DNA of 64,000 nucleotides from Macrobrachium rosenbergii (lineage: Eukaryota; Arthropoda; Malacostraca; Decapoda; Palaemonidae), in the NCBI RefSeq assembly GCF_040412425.1, contig NC_089784.1, positions 38,247,570 through 38,311,569 of the forward strand, read 5' to 3'. The notes beneath the pieces were generated by a model that searched no databases, had not been told where the DNA came from, and was given only the letters and a program-made list of their open reading frames with translations. This document shows, piece after piece, positions 59,977-64,000 of the stretch (position 1 is its first letter; the number at the start of each line of letters is the position of its first letter). Made by a program: the position numbers and the translations under genes.

Positions 59977-61710
59977 GTAAATGACACAGTTCAGTAAGTA
60001 GGTAGCCTGTCTGTGTTTACCCACACCCTACCAAAGTTTTATGACCACTAATATATTTTTGATAAAGCATATTTCTTATCAGTTGTTACCATGTTGTATT
60101 ACCATACACGAGATACAAACTGTGTATGTGTGAACTATTGACCTATAGTCTAGCTATGAAAGGTTGAGACTTTCCTATAATGAGCGGCATTGACATATTT
60201 CCCATCTTGCCCAAGGAGGTATTTAATCCTAATCCAAAAAGGTGCACTTTCAGGATTCAACTCGAGATTAAGGTTAATTCTGATAATGGACAGCTGTTGT
60301 TTTTACTGACATGTGACTTCACTTTAAAGTAATGTATGCATGCATATATATTTATGTATGTACATATATACAAACAAGGTGTATATAATACATGAATATA
60401 TATATATACATATATAAATATGTATACCGTTAATTACATTTTGTATTGAGTCTTATGAAAATGTACAGCAAGGTCTAAGTAACATGTTTTGATCTCTAAG
60501 TTATGCTTTTGTACAGACGAATGGAGGAAGGTGATAGATAATCTCCTTCTTAAAGTGACCAGCGTTCACTTTACGTAATCTTCCAAACACGAGGAAATGC
60601 GCAGCGCCGCTTAAAACAAATGCCAAATCTCCCAAATTATCACCCTTTTCCCGAAAAGTTTGAATGGTATTAAGACAATATGGCACAGTGCTAATCACAT
60701 TCGATTTTCACCCTTTTGTAGCCAGACTATAGGCTAATTGTTACACTCACAGTATCCATTTGCAGAAGTCAAGTAGGCTATCACAGCTGTGTTTAGATAA
60801 AGGTAATGGCAATGAAACTGATATTTTACTTACAGAATCCATTTATACTGTATTGTTATCATGTTATATCATTATCGTAATATGTATAAAAAAAACCAAT
60901 CGGTCACCATTTGCAGTGACTAATGTTTACACAGAATCAGCTGATAAGTCTACTAACAAAAGAATTAGGAGAATAATTTTTTTAGTTGCAAAAGGAAACG
61001 AATGTATTATTGGAATTATTTTTTTTACATAAATGTAAAATGGTCATACAAAGGTAAACTAAAATATTTTCATGTTAAAGTAAAATCCCTTAAAATCGCA
61101 AAGCAACTGTTTCCCGATTCGTTTGTTTACGTCACACTCGATGTTGTTCATGTCATTGCTTTGGTAAGTGGTTGTTAATTAGATGGTTGTGAATTGTTAC
61201 GCAAGCCATAAGTTTGGTAATCTTGTTTGAAAGCCTAGCCTAGTACAATTTACCGAAAATGAAATTCATCTGATTTGTAATACACAAACCCATTACAACA
61301 CCCCTTTCACATCTTTAGTGCATACGGCATTCCACAATGACGATTGTTCAAAGCAAATTCATTTTAGGAACACTACTAAAAAGTAGTTGATCAGTTCATG
61401 TTTTATTTGGAATTAATGGTTTTTAATTTCACCTCATATCATCACGGAAGCTTTTCTTGTACGCGTGTGTGTTTACCTCTATCTTCAAGCGGTATTTCAT
61501 CACTGTCGAGTTACCGTTTCTATTCATAGTGCGTGCTGTCGTGATTGTGTTTTTTAGCGCAGTATCACATTTGCCATTTTCCTTTTTTGCTTTGTTTGAT
61601 CTACTGTACAGCATTTCATTACAAGTTAGTTAACTATAAGTATGATTATCACACATATAACAGTACACAAGAGAATATTTTACCACTGTTGTTATTTCAT
61701 CTCTCTCATA

Positions 61711-61830
<120 letters not shown>

Positions 61831-62306
61831 GAGCCTCGGTGGCTCAGTTGGTAGAGCAGCTGCCTAGGACTTCGTAGAGGTCCGTGGCGCGGGTTCAAAT
61901 CCGCAGCCGACTGGTCAGTGAAGGCGGACACTTTGCTACCCATGTAGACACCCCGGGATTACGTATGTAATCAACGGATAGGTTTGCTGAAAAGCAAATG
62001 GGTGTTACAGATTAATACACACATAAACAAAGCCACTCCAACATCTTCTAAAAACATAACAGACACCTCACACGTCTCGAACTGTCGACCTACCCGCCCA
62101 GTTCTCCTCGCTGCTTGGGAGAAAGGGAGCTGGGGATTGGTACGATACACGTACACATCGTTACCAGGGTCTAAGCGATGTCAGGCAGGGCAGCCGATCG
62201 AGGTTACGGCCTACCCCAACGCCAAATCAAAGTCCTTCGTAAAGAAGGCATCGTGCTTACCCCATATAGAAAATGGGAAAAAAGCACGTTAAAACGAAAA
62301 CAGAAC

Positions 62307-62308
<2 letters not shown>
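61831..62308 (+). mobile_element. tRNA-headed SINE, family B
   Basis: Begins with a strong tRNA-like head: box A TGGCTCAGTTGG (61840-61851) and box B GGTTCAAATCC (61892-61902). The acceptor and anticodon stems do not fold as a real tRNA, so this is a SINE promoter and not a tRNA gene. A body of about 400 bp follows. Both ends abut (TA)n arrays. Confidence 0.75.

Positions 62309-62382
<74 letters not shown>
62309..62382. repeat. (TA)n microsatellite
   Basis: TA array between the family B SINE and the inverted old repeat. Confidence 0.97.
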
Positions 62383-62384
<2 letters not shown>

Positions 62385-62640
62385 TAAAAAATACGTGTTT
62401 TCATGCATCAGATCATTGCGCTTTTTGCTGAAAACGCGTAGATATCTTTTGCGCAAACCATTTCACGTATATGAAAATAGTTTTACACCCAAGGTATGGT
62501 TCATTTTTTATGTGCACTACTAACGTCCTAAATTAAAAAGAATATATTTTTTCTTACAAAGGATTAATTAATCACGTGTGTAATATTCTATAAAACACTG
62601 CTCCATTTTTTCACCCACGGTGACCCTTTATGTCACATCT
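62383..62640 (-). repeat. Inverted second copy of the old dispersed repeat
   Basis: The reverse complement covers both 50262-50377 and 58046-58105 without interruption, which reveals the BEL/Pao insertion point. It too borders a (TA)n array. Confidence 0.75.
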
Positions 62641-62789
62641 TTGTATCTAAGCACTGTTACTATTTCAGTTCTTTTCTCTCTAAACATACTATCAAACAGT
62701 CCATTTAAAGCATCTGCAACTCTTTTCTTTCATTAACATTTAGCAGCCACAATTAACTCCACAAAGCAGAGTGGCTCATTTGTTGAAAT

Positions 62790-63720
62790 TTTACTTTCTA
62801 TAGACTCAAATTTTCCCCCAAACTGTTTCCGCACTGCCTGCCGCCTTCCCTCCCTTGATTGTCCTGTGACTCTTCTCTCGCACTACCAGCGTCTGTTACA
62901 TCCACTCCCAATTATCCATCCAAATGAACAACTTCCACTGATCCACCAAAATATTGATATTCTTTGGTCCATCTCCTTGGTTTCCATTTCGCATCAAAAT
63001 CATGCTCTTTCCTACGTTCACTTTCAGCTTTCTTTACCTACAAAATTTCCAAACTCTTTCCACAGTTTGAAGTTTCTTATCAGTATCCTCCATCACATGC
63101 TATTCCACACTCCACCATTTGTGATCCATTTTCATGTCTGACAATCTTGCACCTATAACTGCGGCCCTTTCTAGCCTTTTGAAGCACTCCACCCATAAAG
63201 ATACTAAACAGGAAAAGACCACACAACCTGATCTTCGCATCAATTTTACACCAAACCAGCCAATCTCTTGTATCACATTCTTCATTACACGCTTTTTTTT
63301 TTTCATACAAACATTCTAATTATTCTCAGCATCTCACTTCTGATAAACACATATCCTCACCACCCTCCATACTGCATATCTATCAATTCTATTACAAGCT
63401 TTTTCTAAGACCAAGTACACAAGAATCAGCATTTTCCCCATAAATAAATTTTCTCACATGACTGTATCATAATAAACACTTGATCCATACAAAACATTAC
63501 TTTTCTAAACACACTCTTCTTCTCCTTTAGATGCCCTTGTCTTTTTTGCATTTTCCAGTAAAATCCCAACATACATGCTCCACAGAACAATAAATAATCT
63601 TATTCCCTCATAATTTTTAGTCACTGGTATGGCCTTTAACCTTACACAGATGTATTTTTCCTCTGACCCGTTCCTTGGAAATATCTCCCCTCCTGACGTA
63701 CCTTACACGTTTTCAATGCA
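62790..63720 (-). pseudogene. Non-LTR retrotransposon reverse transcriptase remnant
   Basis: On the minus strand, fragments appear in the right order for a LINE RT: NYEGIRLFIVLWSMY (normally 'NYRGI.L'), VLEKACNRIDRYAVWR ('DLEKAYDRVPR..LW'), FSIFMGGVL ('FN.YMD.V'), a corrupted FADD box near 63090, and KLKVNVGKSM ('L.LNV.KS'). Several stops and frameshifts. The clade cannot be decided here. Confidence 0.8.
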
Positions 63721-64000
63721 TTCAGATTACACTTCAACGCCGTAACTTCTCATCTAACTCCTAACTTCATCAACTGATGCCTATCCTTTCTCGAGTCTTC
63801 TTTCTTACCTTTCTCATTAGACACCCTCAATAGTAAATTAAACAGGCATCCTAAATTCCACACAAACACTCAACATTCTTGTGGCATTCAATCGTCATCT
63901 CTTCTATCTTTTCATTTGTATCTTTTACTCCAAGGTCAATTGCTCATAAACAATTCTCTTTCCATTTACCTCCCTAAAAAGTACATTTTTATTCAAGTAC
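63721..64000. other. Right edge, pyrimidine-rich on plus strand
   Basis: Probably more of the decayed LINE or its flank. Nothing definite. Confidence 0.4.

Noticed and set aside
61837..61912. Functional tRNA gene
   Set aside because: A and B boxes are excellent, but the acceptor ends do not pair and the T-stem and anticodon arm are irregular. It is the head of a SINE.

Overview
The window reads as nuclear DNA of an arthropod, most likely a decapod crustacean. Coding sequence is broken into many short exons with GT/AG borders, introns are AT-rich and loaded with long (TA)n, (TC)n, (TG)n and (AAT)n arrays, and the mobile elements (an inverted-repeat DIRS-type element, a BEL/Pao element, tRNA-headed SINEs) are of kinds common in decapods. 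Species cannot be fixed from sequence alone.

The backbone is one large minus-strand gene, an axonemal dynein heavy chain of the single-headed inner-arm DNAH3/7/12 group. Twenty consecutive exons lie between 49183 and 473. They carry about 1046 codons, from the late N-terminal tail through the linker, the AAA1 motor module (P-loop GPAGTGKT, Walker B CFDEFNR, sensor FITMNPG) to the AAA2 P-loop (GEPLSGKT). Both ends are outside the window: about 650-700 N-terminal residues should lie beyond 64000, and AAA2-AAA6, stalk and C-terminus to the left of position 1. Eighteen of nineteen exon junctions agree in phase. The junction between exons 11 and 12 does not, and is flagged.

A second gene, intronless, lies inside dynein intron 1 on the same strand (46239-47558): a secreted CUB-trypsin-type serine protease of 439 residues with a complete catalytic triad.

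The rest is intronic or repetitive. Dynein intron 6 (19976-32133) holds an 8.3-kb DIRS-type tyrosine-recombinase retrotransposon on the plus strand, with inverted terminal repeats, an internal complementary region, gag, RT/RNase H, a methyltransferase-like segment and a tyrosine recombinase, all damaged by frameshifts. It sits in an older dispersed repeat whose unoccupied relative is at 45370-45690. The right third (49.7-62.7 kb) is a stack of nested insertions: a foldback MITE (49761-50261) and a 7.7-kb BEL/Pao LTR retrotransposon (50378-58045) both lie in an older repeat that recurs inverted at 62383-62640, and a SINE with a 13-bp target duplication lies inside the BEL/Pao pol gene. Two decayed non-LTR retrotransposon fragments (14620-14900, 62790-63720) and further SINE copies complete the picture. 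No CRISPR array, rRNA gene or convincing functional tRNA gene was seen.
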